Source: an uncultured Spirochaetaceae bacterium
GTDB taxonomy: Bacteria; Spirochaetota; Spirochaetia; Treponematales; Treponemataceae
Reading direction: 5' to 3'
NCBI GenBank assembly: GCA_902772605.1
Contig: CACYBG010000129.1
Span: 1-6,617 of the forward strand
Length of the DNA: 6,617 nucleotides
This document shows positions 1 through 6,197 of the stretch, one piece after another. Each line of letters starts with the position of its first letter. The first letter of the stretch is position 1. The notes under the pieces are model-generated. The model saw only the letters and a program-made list of their open reading frames with translations. It had not been told where the DNA came from and searched no databases. The position numbers and the translations under genes were made by a program.

Positions 1-35
1 AAATTTATGATGAGATTCTTGGAGAAAAGAAATGA
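1..35 (+). CDS. 3' end of upstream V-ATPase operon gene (partial, probable stalk/stator subunit)
   Basis: The reading frame starting at base 3 is open from the window edge and ends in TGA at 33-35, giving the C-terminal residues IYDEILGEKK. Its stop overlaps the atpA start codon in an ATGA arrangement, the usual sign of translational coupling inside an operon. Too little is visible to identify the protein. In treponemal and Bacteroidetes V-ATPase operons the gene just before atpA is commonly a small hypothetical protein (DUF2764, thought to replace subunit C) that follows subunit E. That identity is inferred from context only. The charged, lysine-ending tail is compatible but not diagnostic. 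Confidence 0.6.
   Translation, partial: IYDEILGEKK
21..24 (+). promoter_or_regulatory. Ribosome binding site for atpA
   Basis: GGAG lies 7 bases before the ATG at 32. It sits inside the coding end of the upstream gene, so atpA translation probably starts or restarts as ribosomes finish that gene. It supports ATG 32 as the start. Confidence 0.7.
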
Positions 36-1801
36 CTGATACAAAAGGCAAAGTAGTTGCGGTCAACGGGAACCTGGTTTCTGTAGAGTTTGATGGAAAA
101 GTCTCTTTGAATGAAGTGGGCTTCGTTAAAGTCGACGGAAAGAGCCTTAAGGGTGAGGTTATCCGTGTCCGTGGAAATACGGCTCAGATGCAGATCTATG
201 AAATGACCAAGGGCATTTCTACCGACTGTTCAGTTGAATTTACAGGAGACCTTCTGAGCGTCGAAGTTGGACCGGGACTTCTGGGACAGGTTTACGACGG
301 TCTGCAGAATCCGCTTCCGCTTCTGGCGGAACACTCTGGAAACTTCCTGGAAAGGGGCGTATATCTTCCCGCCCTGGACGAAAAGAAGGAATGGGAATTC
401 ACTCCGACAGCAAAGGCCGGCGACAAGGTTCTTGCAGGAGATTCAGTAGGAACCGTTCCGGAAGGTCCGTTTACGCATAAGATTCAGGTTCCTTACGGAT
501 TCCTTGGTACATATACGGTGAAGTCCGTGGCTAAGGCGGGGTCCTATAAGATTCACGATACGATAGCTACCCTCGTCGACGAGAAGGGCAAGTCCGTAAA
601 CATCTCCATGAGCTTCAAGTGGCCGGTAAAGCGTGCCGTAAGCTGTTATGCGGAAAGGCTCAACCCGGTTGAACCTATGGTTACGAAGGTCAGGCTCATC
701 GATACGTTCTTCCCGGTTGCACGTGGCGGAACATACTGTATTCCAGGACCTTTCGGTGCCGGTAAGACCGTTCTTCAGCATACGACTAGCCGCAATGCAG
801 ACGTCGACATAGTAATCATCGCAGCCTGTGGAGAGCGTGCAGGAGAAGTCGTTGAAACTCTTACGGAGTTCCCTGAGCTTAAGGATCCTCGTACGGGTCG
901 TTCGCTCATGGAAAGGACAATCATCATCTGCAACACTTCATCAATGCCTGTCGCATCCCGCGAAGCTTCGGTCTATACGGGCGTAACGCTTGCAGAATAC
1001 TACCGCCAGATGGGACTCCACGTCCTCCTTCTTGCCGATTCCACTTCACGTTGGGCTCAGGCCATGCGCGAAATGTCGGGACGCCTTGAGGAAATCCCTG
1101 GTGAAGAGGCATTCCCGGCATACCTTGAGTCTACGATTGCATCATTCTATGAAAGGGCAGGAATCGTAAAGCTTCGTGACGGAGAAATCGGTTCCGTTAC
1201 AATCGGAGGTACGGTTTCACCTGCAGGAGGTAACTTTGAGGAACCTGTCACCCAGGCGACCCTTAAGGTTGTCGGTGCTTTCCACGGATTGAGCCGCGAA
1301 CGTTCCGATGCCCGCCGCTATCCTGCAATCGACCCTCTGGATTCATGGTCCAAGTATCATTCCGTAATCAACCCAGAACTCGTTGAATTTGCAAGGGCTC
1401 TTTACCGCCGCGGTTCTGAAGTCAACCAGATGATGAAGGTCGTCGGTGAAGAAGGTACCTCTCTTGAGGACTTCATAGCATACCTGAAGAGCGAATTCCT
1501 TGATGCGGTCTACATGCAGCAGGACAGTTTCGACGACACCGAAGGAGCTACGACACCTGAACGTCAGCGCTATGTGTTCAGGAAAATCGTTGAAATTCTC
1601 GGATCCGATTTCGAGCTTCAGGAAAAGGATGAGGCGCGTGCATTCTTCAATAATCTGAGGCAGAATTTTACCGACATGAACTATTCGAAATTCGAAAGCG
1701 ATGAGTTCAAGGGGCATGAAAAGGATATCGATGCACTGCTTGATGAAAAGAAGGCGAAGCTGACTGAGGATGTTAAGGAACTCCTCAAGGACGGTGAGTA
1801 A
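32..1801 (+). CDS. atpA: V-type ATPase catalytic subunit A
   Basis: This is the catalytic subunit of the A3B3 head of a V-type ATPase, which hydrolyses or makes ATP on the cytoplasmic side of the membrane. The 589 aa match the usual size for V/A-type A subunits. The N-terminal beta-barrel (about 1-75) is followed by the non-homologous bulge typical of A subunits (about 115-190). The nucleotide domain carries a P-loop, GPFGAGKT, at 239-246 with K245, and the catalytic glutamate E268 in CGERAGE (266-272). The Walker B aspartate is D336 in LLLADSTSRWAQ. The block SSMPVASREASVYTG between these is also characteristic. The second motif reads GERAGE where many archaeal enzymes have GERGNE, which fits the spirochete/Bacteroidetes branch. 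The start is supported by GGAG at 21-24. The stop TAA shares its last base with the atpB ATG, so the two are coupled. I see no frameshift or missing catalytic residue. Confidence 0.97.
   Translation: MTDTKGKVVAVNGNLVSVEFDGKVSLNEVGFVKVDGKSLKGEVIRVRGNTAQMQIYEMTKGISTDCSVEFTGDLLSVEVGPGLLGQVYDGLQNPLPLLAEHSGNFLERGVYLPALDEKKEWEFTPTAKAGDKVLAGDSVGTVPEGPFTHKIQVPYGFLGTYTVKSVAKAGSYKIHDTIATLVDEKGKSVNISMSFKWPVKRAVSCYAERLNPVEPMVTKVRLIDTFFPVARGGTYCIPGPFGAGKTVLQHTTSRNADVDIVIIAACGERAGEVVETLTEFPELKDPRTGRSLMERTIIICNTSSMPVASREASVYTGVTLAEYYRQMGLHVLLLADSTSRWAQAMREMSGRLEEIPGEEAFPAYLESTIASFYERAGIVKLRDGEIGSVTIGGTVSPAGGNFEEPVTQATLKVVGAFHGLSRERSDARRYPAIDPLDSWSKYHSVINPELVEFARALYRRGSEVNQMMKVVGEEGTSLEDFIAYLKSEFLDAVYMQQDSFDDTEGATTPERQRYVFRKIVEILGSDFELQEKDEARAFFNNLRQNFTDMNYSKFESDEFKGHEKDIDALLDEKKAKLTEDVKELLKDGE
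1787..1791 (+). promoter_or_regulatory. Ribosome binding site for atpB
   Basis: AAGGA within the last codons of atpA lies 9 bases before the ATG at 1801. Together with the TAATG stop-start overlap it suggests termination-reinitiation, which would help keep A and B at the equal amounts needed for A3B3. Confidence 0.6.
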
Positions 1802-3096
1802 TGAATAAGGTATACAGCAAAATAGAAAGCATCAACGGTAGCGTCATCACCGTTCGTGCTAAAGGCGTCAGATTGAATGAGCTGGCTGAAATCACCACTC
1901 GCTTCGGCAAGTCGCTTGCCGAGGTAAACAAGATTGACGGAGACCTGGTTTCGCTTCAGGTTTTCGCAGGTGGGCGCGGTGTTTCAACCAACGACCAGAT
2001 CCGCTTCCTTGGACAGGAGATGAAGGTATCCTTCAGTGAAGACCTTTTGGGACGCATCTTCAACGGTTCTGCCGAGCCTCGCGACCATGGTCCGGCACTT
2101 GTCGACAATCTGGTTGAAATCGGAGGTCCGTCCGTAAACCCGTCCAAGCGCATCACGCCTAACCGCATGATCCGAACCGGTATTCCGATGATCGACATAT
2201 TCAACACCCTTGTCGTTTCACAGAAGCTTCCGATCTTCTCCATTTCCGGAGAACCTTACAACCAGCTCCTTGCACGCATAGCCATGCAGGCAGAGGTCGA
2301 TGTAATCGTTCTTGGCGGAATGGGACTTAAATACGACGACTACCTCTATTTCAAGAATACGCTTGAAGAGGGCGGTGCATTGAGTAAGACCGTAATGTTC
2401 GTTCATACGGCTGCAGACCCGACCGTAGAATGCATGAAGATTCCGGATCTTTCACTTGCGGTAGCCGAGCAGTTTGCTTTGCAGGGAAAGGATGTACTCG
2501 TACTCCTTACCGACATGACGAACTTTGCAGACTCAATGAAGGAAATAGCCATCACTCAGGAACAGGTTCCGTCAAACCGCGGTTATCCAGGAGACCTTTA
2601 CTCACAGCTTGCAAGCCGCTACGAAAAGGCCGTTGACTTTGCCGAATCCGGTTCAGTCACAATACTTGCAGTTACTACAATGCCTGGTGACGACGTTACC
2701 CACCCGGTTCCTGACAACACAGGATACATCACCGAGGGACAGTTCTATCTCAAGGGTGGACACATCGAGCCGTTCGGATCCCTTTCACGCCTTAAGCAGC
2801 AGGTCAACTCAAAGACAAGGAAGGACCATCGTGCACTCATGGACGGTATGATCCGTCTGTACGCACAGTACCGCGACACGTTGGAAAAGAAATCCATGGG
2901 TTTCAACATGTCTGCATGGGATGAAAAGCTCCTTAAATACGGAAAGCTTTTTGAAAGCCAGATGATGGACCTCAGCGTAAACATTCCGCTTGAAGACGCT
3001 TTGGACAACGGATGGAAAATCCTTGCCCAATGTTTCGACAGGCAGGAAACGGGCTTGAAGACGGAACTTATCGAACAGTTCTGGCCTAAGGCATGA
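1801..3096 (+). CDS. atpB: V-type ATPase non-catalytic subunit B
   Basis: This subunit alternates with A in the hexameric head and supplies residues at the A/B interface. At 431 aa it is shorter than the roughly 460 aa of typical archaeal or eukaryotic B subunits. As expected for B, it lacks a Walker A P-loop: the equivalent stretch is PIFSISGEPYNQ at 144-155, matching the family pattern PIFSGSGLPHNE. Other family signatures are the TDMTNFADSMKEI block, PSNRGYPGDLYSQLA, a TMPGDDVTHPVPDNTGYITEGQ block, and SLSRL at 327-331 with R330 at the expected interface position. The segment after SLSRL goes straight to the TRKDH motif and lacks the canonical GIG stretch, which accounts for part of the shorter length. 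The C-terminus (LEDALDNGWKIL) matches the helical domain. ATG 1801 overlaps the atpA stop. A 186-bp gap follows before atpD. Confidence 0.96.
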   Translation: MNKVYSKIESINGSVITVRAKGVRLNELAEITTRFGKSLAEVNKIDGDLVSLQVFAGGRGVSTNDQIRFLGQEMKVSFSEDLLGRIFNGSAEPRDHGPALVDNLVEIGGPSVNPSKRITPNRMIRTGIPMIDIFNTLVVSQKLPIFSISGEPYNQLLARIAMQAEVDVIVLGGMGLKYDDYLYFKNTLEEGGALSKTVMFVHTAADPTVECMKIPDLSLAVAEQFALQGKDVLVLLTDMTNFADSMKEIAITQEQVPSNRGYPGDLYSQLASRYEKAVDFAESGSVTILAVTTMPGDDVTHPVPDNTGYITEGQFYLKGGHIEPFGSLSRLKQQVNSKTRKDHRALMDGMIRLYAQYRDTLEKKSMGFNMSAWDEKLLKYGKLFESQMMDLSVNIPLEDALDNGWKILAQCFDRQETGLKTELIEQFWPKA

Positions 3097-3153
3097 GCTG
3101 ATTTTGGAAAGCGTCGATGAACCCTGCGTGTTTTGAGATGCTTTCTGAGCGTG

Positions 3154-3202
3154 CCGGATGAAGTGCCTGGATTTCGGATTTCCGTACCTGCGCTTCATGC
3201 GG
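3154..3202 (+). repeat. Imperfect inverted repeat / stem-loop between atpB and atpD
   Basis: The 13-base arms 3154-3166 and 3190-3202 are complementary except for one mismatch and one G-U wobble, around a 23-base loop. The core, TGAAGTGC against GCGCTTCA, pairs fully if the wobble is counted. No T-run follows, so it does not look like an intrinsic terminator. It could be an mRNA processing or stability element, or one copy of a dispersed intergenic repeat. Which of these applies cannot be decided from one copy. Confidence 0.55.
3169..3182 (+). repeat. Tandem 7-base direct repeat in the stem-loop's loop
   Basis: GGATTTC occurs twice back to back at 3169-3175 and 3176-3182, inside the loop of the 3154-3202 inverted repeat. 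It may reflect slippage or be part of a repeat unit. No function is evident. Confidence 0.6.
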
Positions 3203-3271
3203 GATCTAATCATTGAGTTTTACACTTGAAAGGGGTCGACAGGCTTTTTTCAGTGGATTCTTAGCTAACAT

Positions 3272-3276
3272 GGGGA
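3272..3276 (+). promoter_or_regulatory. Ribosome binding site for atpD
   Basis: GGGGA lies 6 bases before the ATG at 3283. An in-frame TGA at 3280-3282 sits directly before that ATG, so the protein cannot begin further upstream. Confidence 0.65.
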
Positions 3277-3282
3277 TACTGA

Positions 3283-3951
3283 ATGGCAAAGTTAAAGCTG
3301 ACTAAGAACGAGCAGAAGGCACAGAAAGATGCGCTCAAGATGTACCAGCGCTATCTTCCTACCCTGACTCTTAAAAAACAGCAGCTGCAGTCAGAAATCC
3401 GCACCATTGACGAAAAGGCCAAGGCGGTTCGTGCCGAAAAGAAAGCCTTGGAAGAAGATTTCCAGAAATGGATTTCGGTTTTTGGTGAAAAAGATGCCTT
3501 CAAGCCGGGAATGGTGACCGTAAAGAACATCAGGAAAGGCTGGGGCAATATAGCCGGTGTAAAGATACCGATTTACGAGGGGGCTGATTTTGGCCGTGGA
3601 GATTACGACCTCTATTCGACCCCCCTGTGGATTGATATGGCTGCAGACCGCATGCAAAAGGAATTGGAGCTGGATTTGCAGGCCGAGGTCCTTGACGAGC
3701 AGGTAAGGCTGCTTTCTCAGGAGCTCAGGACTACTTCCCAGCGTGTTAATCTGTTTGAAAAGGTAAAGATACCTGAGACCAAGGCCAACATCAAGAAAAT
3801 CGGAGTATTCCTTGGAGACGAGCAGGTTGCCGCAGTCGTCCGAAGCAAGATTTCAAAGAAGAAGCTTCAGGCTGTCGTAGCGGAATCAAATGCAGTCGAG
3901 GAGGATGTTCCGGTAAAGAAGACCAGGAGCGCAAGGGGGGCTAAGAAATGA
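3283..3951 (+). CDS. atpD: V-type ATPase central stalk subunit D
   Basis: Subunit D is the rotor shaft that turns inside the A3B3 head and connects it to the membrane ring. The 222-aa product has the expected form: two long charged helices that would pair as an antiparallel coiled coil, at the N-terminus (about 5-65, including KNEQKAQKDALKMYQRYLPT) and C-terminus (about 118-200), joined by a short beta-rich middle with GDYDLYSTPLWID at 106-118. The C-terminal signature TSQRVNLFEKVKIPETKANI includes Q153-R154-V155-N156 and matches the TxRRVNALExVxIP pattern of D subunits. The tail past about residue 198 is basic and low in complexity, ending SARGAKK. The start is fixed by an in-frame TGA just upstream and by GGGGA at 3272. 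The stop overlaps the atpI start as ATGA, so D and I should be made together. No membrane segment is seen. Confidence 0.94.
   Translation: MAKLKLTKNEQKAQKDALKMYQRYLPTLTLKKQQLQSEIRTIDEKAKAVRAEKKALEEDFQKWISVFGEKDAFKPGMVTVKNIRKGWGNIAGVKIPIYEGADFGRGDYDLYSTPLWIDMAADRMQKELELDLQAEVLDEQVRLLSQELRTTSQRVNLFEKVKIPETKANIKKIGVFLGDEQVAAVVRSKISKKKLQAVVAESNAVEEDVPVKKTRSARGAKK
3933..3940 (+). promoter_or_regulatory. Ribosome binding site for atpI
   Basis: AAGGGGGG in the last codons of atpD lies 7 bases before the ATG at 3948. It supports that start and coupled translation of D and I. Confidence 0.65.
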
Positions 3952-6023
3952 TTGTACAGATGAAAAAAGTCTCCATTGTCGTTTTGAATTCGGAGCGAAA
4001 GTCTTCCCTTAAGAAATTGAGGAAACTCGGCCTTGTTCACCTGGAGGCTCTTGAAGGAAATGGACCCGTACTTGCAGCGTTCAAGGAATCAAGTTCCATT
4101 GCCGACAGGGCCATATCCATAGTCGATGAGATAAAGGTTTCGAAAAAGCGCATCCCGTCTCAGGTGCAGCTTGATCCGAATGAAGCCGACGAAAAGGCCA
4201 GGGAAATCGTTGCACTGGCGGACCGCAAGAAGGCCCTTCTTGACCTGATAACGCAGTCTACCATTGAGCTTGAAAGACTTGAGAAGTGGGGTTCCGTTGA
4301 TCCTTCCGATTTCAAGTCGCTGGCGGAAAAGGGATTGTACATGTACATGTATGAAATCCCCATCGACAGGTACGTGCTCATCGGCGACAACCTCAAGACC
4401 ATGGTCGTCAATTCGGAGGGAAAGATTGCAAGGTTCCTGCTTCTTTCGGAAGAGGAGGTGCTTGAGCGTCCTGAGGGGCTTCCTCCTGAGGCGTATGCCG
4501 TTCCGATGCCTGAAAAATCTACCGACCAGTTTGCAGTCGACATTCAGAATGCAGAAAACGAAGTGGCTGAAATTGAGTCCAAGCTCATAGAATGCAAGAA
4601 GTTCCGCGACGGAATGATTGGTCTGAAAAAGGCCCTTGCATCGGACATAGAGTTTGAAACCATATATACCGGCATGGAAAGGGACGGAGCGAAAGAATCA
4701 GAAAGCCGAACCGAGCAGGATACGGTGGAAACAGCCCTTGAGAAGGAAAGGGAGGAGGCCGGCGATACAAGCGGTAAACTCGCATGGATTACCGGTTACG
4801 TACCTGCGGATTCAGTCGAGGATCTGTGCGCCGCATGCAAGCTCAATGAATGGGCATGTGCGGTTTCTGACCCTGCCGATGACGATCCTGTACCGACGAA
4901 ACTCAAGAACAACAGGCTCGTCAGCATAATCTATCCGTTGACGGACTTCCTTGACGTAACGCCCGGATACCATGAGTTCGACATTTCAGGATGGTTCCTG
5001 CTGTTCTTCAGCATATTCTTCGGAATGATTTTTGCGGATGCTGGATACGGAGCCTTGATATCGCTTGTCGGACTTATCCTTCTTGCAAAGGCTAAGGCTG
5101 GAAAGAGGTCGCTTCCCGTTCTGGTCATAATACTTGGACTGTGCACCATGATTTACGGCATCTTGACCTGCTCGTGGTTCGGAATCGACTGGAACATCCT
5201 TCCTCCATGGATGGTAAACATTTCGTTCAGTCCGATATCGTCCGCAAAAATGGAGATGATGGGTGTTGCCGATGCTGCTGCCAGGGCCAATACAAACCAG
5301 AAGGTATTCTGCTTCATGCTTGCACTGGTTCAGCTCAGCGTCGCACATATAAAATGCTTCATAGCGGACCGGAAGAGCCTGAAGTGTCTCGGTGACCTTG
5401 GTTCGTTGCTGCAGCTCTGGGGCATGTTCTACGTGGTCATGAACATGGTCGTAGATGGAACTCGATTCCCTCTGGCAAATACCGGAAATCCGATCCCGAT
5501 ATTCGGTGGGGCAGTGGTGCTTCCGTCCGTCATGCCTTTGATAGCGATAGGAGTCCTTGGCTTCGGCTTCGTGTTGAGCTTCATATTCTCGAACTACGAG
5601 GGAAGCGTCGGAAAGTCGGTCCTGGAAAGCTGCAAGAACATAATCAGCGTGCTTCTTGGAGTCGTAAACGTGTTCAGCGACATCGTGTCCTACATACGTC
5701 TGTGGGCTGTCGCGCTTGCAGGTGCCGCAATATCAAGCACAGTCAACAGCATGGCAGGTCCGATGTTCGGAAAACTGGCAATCGTCGTATTTGCGGTGAT
5801 ACTGCTGGTGTTCGGTCATGGACTCAACATGATACTGAACCTGCTTTCTGTCGTCGTTCACGGAGTGCGCCTGAATACGCTTGAATTCTCTCAGCACCTT
5901 GGCATGACGTGGAGCGGAACCAAATATCGTCCGTTCAGTGAAAATGGCGATATGAAGGAAGTCCGCGTGGAAGGTCTTGGAAAGGCAATCAATGCGGTTG
6001 GGGAGTTGGGAAAACTACGCTAG
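3948..6023 (+). CDS. atpI: V-type ATPase membrane stator subunit I (subunit a)
   Basis: Subunit I (eukaryotic subunit a) forms the ion half-channels beside the K ring and anchors the peripheral stalks. The 691 aa split into a soluble half (1-340) and a membrane half. The start, MIVQMKKVSIVVL, is typical, with a KLGLVHLE block near 25-32. Long helices that would form the stator coiled coil include about 191-240, then a highly charged stretch at 244-275 leads to WITGYVP at 280-286. Eight hydrophobic segments are visible, roughly 348-364, 366-380, 389-408, 453-471, 484-502, 523-547, 565-590 and 608-637. Family signatures are FFGMIFADAGYG (357-368) and SYIRLWAVALAG (581-592), where R584 matches the essential arginine of subunit a. 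VVHGVRLNTLEF includes H638, R641 and E646; H638 and R641 align with H796 and R799 of yeast Vph1. It overlaps atpD by 4 bp. At 691 aa it is somewhat longer than Thermus AtpI, partly through the charged insert. Confidence 0.96.
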   Translation: MIVQMKKVSIVVLNSERKSSLKKLRKLGLVHLEALEGNGPVLAAFKESSSIADRAISIVDEIKVSKKRIPSQVQLDPNEADEKAREIVALADRKKALLDLITQSTIELERLEKWGSVDPSDFKSLAEKGLYMYMYEIPIDRYVLIGDNLKTMVVNSEGKIARFLLLSEEEVLERPEGLPPEAYAVPMPEKSTDQFAVDIQNAENEVAEIESKLIECKKFRDGMIGLKKALASDIEFETIYTGMERDGAKESESRTEQDTVETALEKEREEAGDTSGKLAWITGYVPADSVEDLCAACKLNEWACAVSDPADDDPVPTKLKNNRLVSIIYPLTDFLDVTPGYHEFDISGWFLLFFSIFFGMIFADAGYGALISLVGLILLAKAKAGKRSLPVLVIILGLCTMIYGILTCSWFGIDWNILPPWMVNISFSPISSAKMEMMGVADAAARANTNQKVFCFMLALVQLSVAHIKCFIADRKSLKCLGDLGSLLQLWGMFYVVMNMVVDGTRFPLANTGNPIPIFGGAVVLPSVMPLIAIGVLGFGFVLSFIFSNYEGSVGKSVLESCKNIISVLLGVVNVFSDIVSYIRLWAVALAGAAISSTVNSMAGPMFGKLAIVVFAVILLVFGHGLNMILNLLSVVVHGVRLNTLEFSQHLGMTWSGTKYRPFSENGDMKEVRVEGLGKAINAVGELGKLR

Positions 6024-6052
6024 CAGATTAAAGGCTGGTGGAAATCATCTGC
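6023..6052 (+). other. Weak stem-loop at the end of atpI
   Basis: GCAGAT at 6023-6028, which begins in the atpI stop codon, can pair with ATCTGC at 6047-6052 around an 18-base loop. With only six pairs it is weak alone. It is listed because it is the first of four consecutive possible stems in the atpI-atpK gap. Confidence 0.35.
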
Positions 6053-6054
6053 CT

Positions 6055-6071
6055 CCGGAAAGTTTTTCCGG
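6055..6071 (+). other. Stem-loop in the atpI-atpK spacer
   Basis: CCGGAAA (6055-6061) and TTTCCGG (6065-6071) form a perfect 7-bp stem around a 3-base loop, GTT. It is followed by a run of A (6073-6079), not T, so on the + strand it lacks the U-tract of an intrinsic terminator. On the - strand the T-run would come before the stem. An mRNA stability or processing role is possible. Confidence 0.6.
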
Positions 6072-6088
6072 TAAAAAAATCAAATACA

Positions 6089-6106
6089 GGGGTGTTTTTT
6101 CACCTT
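6089..6106 (+). other. Short T-loop hairpin in the atpI-atpK spacer
   Basis: GGTG (6091-6094) pairs with CACC (6101-6104) around a loop of six T, and two G-U wobbles can extend it to 6089/6106. The T-run is in the loop and A-rich sequence follows, so this is not a standard terminator. It is a minor structure, notable mainly through its neighbours. Confidence 0.4.
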
Positions 6107-6120
6107 CTGAAAAAATATGA

Positions 6121-6156
6121 GGGAACCTCTAAAAGCTTCAGTTTTTAGAGATGCCC
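6121..6156 (+). repeat. Long near-perfect inverted repeat upstream of atpK
   Basis: The core stem pairs CTCTAAAAGC (6127-6136) with GTTTTTAGAG (6141-6150) around a TTCA loop: ten pairs, one of them a G-U wobble. Beyond two mismatches it extends to GGG at 6121-6123 pairing with CCC at 6154-6156. No T-run follows. It ends about 29 bases before the atpK ribosome binding site and leaves that site free. Such a stem could act as a 3'-end barrier protecting upstream mRNA, a cleavage site releasing an atpK-rich message, or a dispersed repeat copy. These roles are inferences. Confidence 0.65.
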
Positions 6157-6184
6157 ATGAAATAATTCGGAACGCTTATGTTCT

Positions 6185-6191
6185 AAAGGAG
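6185..6191 (+). promoter_or_regulatory. Strong ribosome binding site for atpK
   Basis: AAAGGAG lies 6 bases before the ATG at 6198 and is the best Shine-Dalgarno match in the window. That fits the need for about ten K copies per enzyme. It also decides the start, because the reading frame is open further upstream to an ATG at 6117 that has no such site. Confidence 0.85.
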
Positions 6192-6197
6192 AAAATT

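Larger units (their letters stand above)
3097..3282 (+). other. Intergenic spacer between atpB and atpD, structured, no gene supported
   Basis: This 186-bp gap breaks an otherwise overlapping operon. It holds an imperfect stem-loop (3154-3202), a weaker possible stem pairing 3106-3112 with 3140-3146, and a tandem 7-base repeat. The longest + strand ATG frames are about 15 codons and lack ribosome binding sites. I found no convincing -35/-10 pair and no stem followed by a run of T, so neither a promoter nor a terminator can be claimed. Confidence 0.55.

Noticed and set aside
443..781. 112-codon - strand frame inside atpA
   Set aside because: It is fully antisense to a conserved catalytic gene, with no domain match that I recognise.
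3117..3161. 15-codon + strand frame in the atpB-atpD spacer
   Set aside because: It is very short and no Shine-Dalgarno sequence precedes it. The sequence may be repeat-derived.
2809..3213. 134-codon open frame on the - strand, starting in the atpB-atpD spacer and running into atpB
   Set aside because: Most of it is antisense to the well-supported atpB 3' end, it has no clear ribosome binding site, and its translation shows no recognisable domain. It is more likely a shadow of atpB plus repeat-like spacer.
3211..3270. Possible promoter for atpD, with TTGAAA at 3226 as a -35 box
   Set aside because: No -10-like hexamer lies 16-18 bases downstream; the nearest, TAGCTA, is about 30 bases away.
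3270..3305. 12-codon frame overlapping the atpD start (ATG at 3270)
   Set aside because: It has no ribosome binding site of its own, because the G-run follows its ATG. A leader-peptide role cannot be supported from one sequence.
4160..4543. 127-codon serine-rich - strand frame inside atpI
   Set aside because: Its composition is what the reverse complement of Glu/Lys/Asp-rich coding sequence gives. It is antisense to atpI and has no supporting signals.
6055..6108. Intrinsic terminator between atpI and atpK
   Set aside because: The stems are followed by A-rich sequence and the T-runs lie within the stem or loop, so no stem plus U-tract exists on the + strand.
6095..6180. Separate promoter for atpK
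   Set aside because: A-T-rich hexamers such as those near 6113-6118 and 6160-6166 have no well-spaced -35 partner, so a promoter call would be guesswork.
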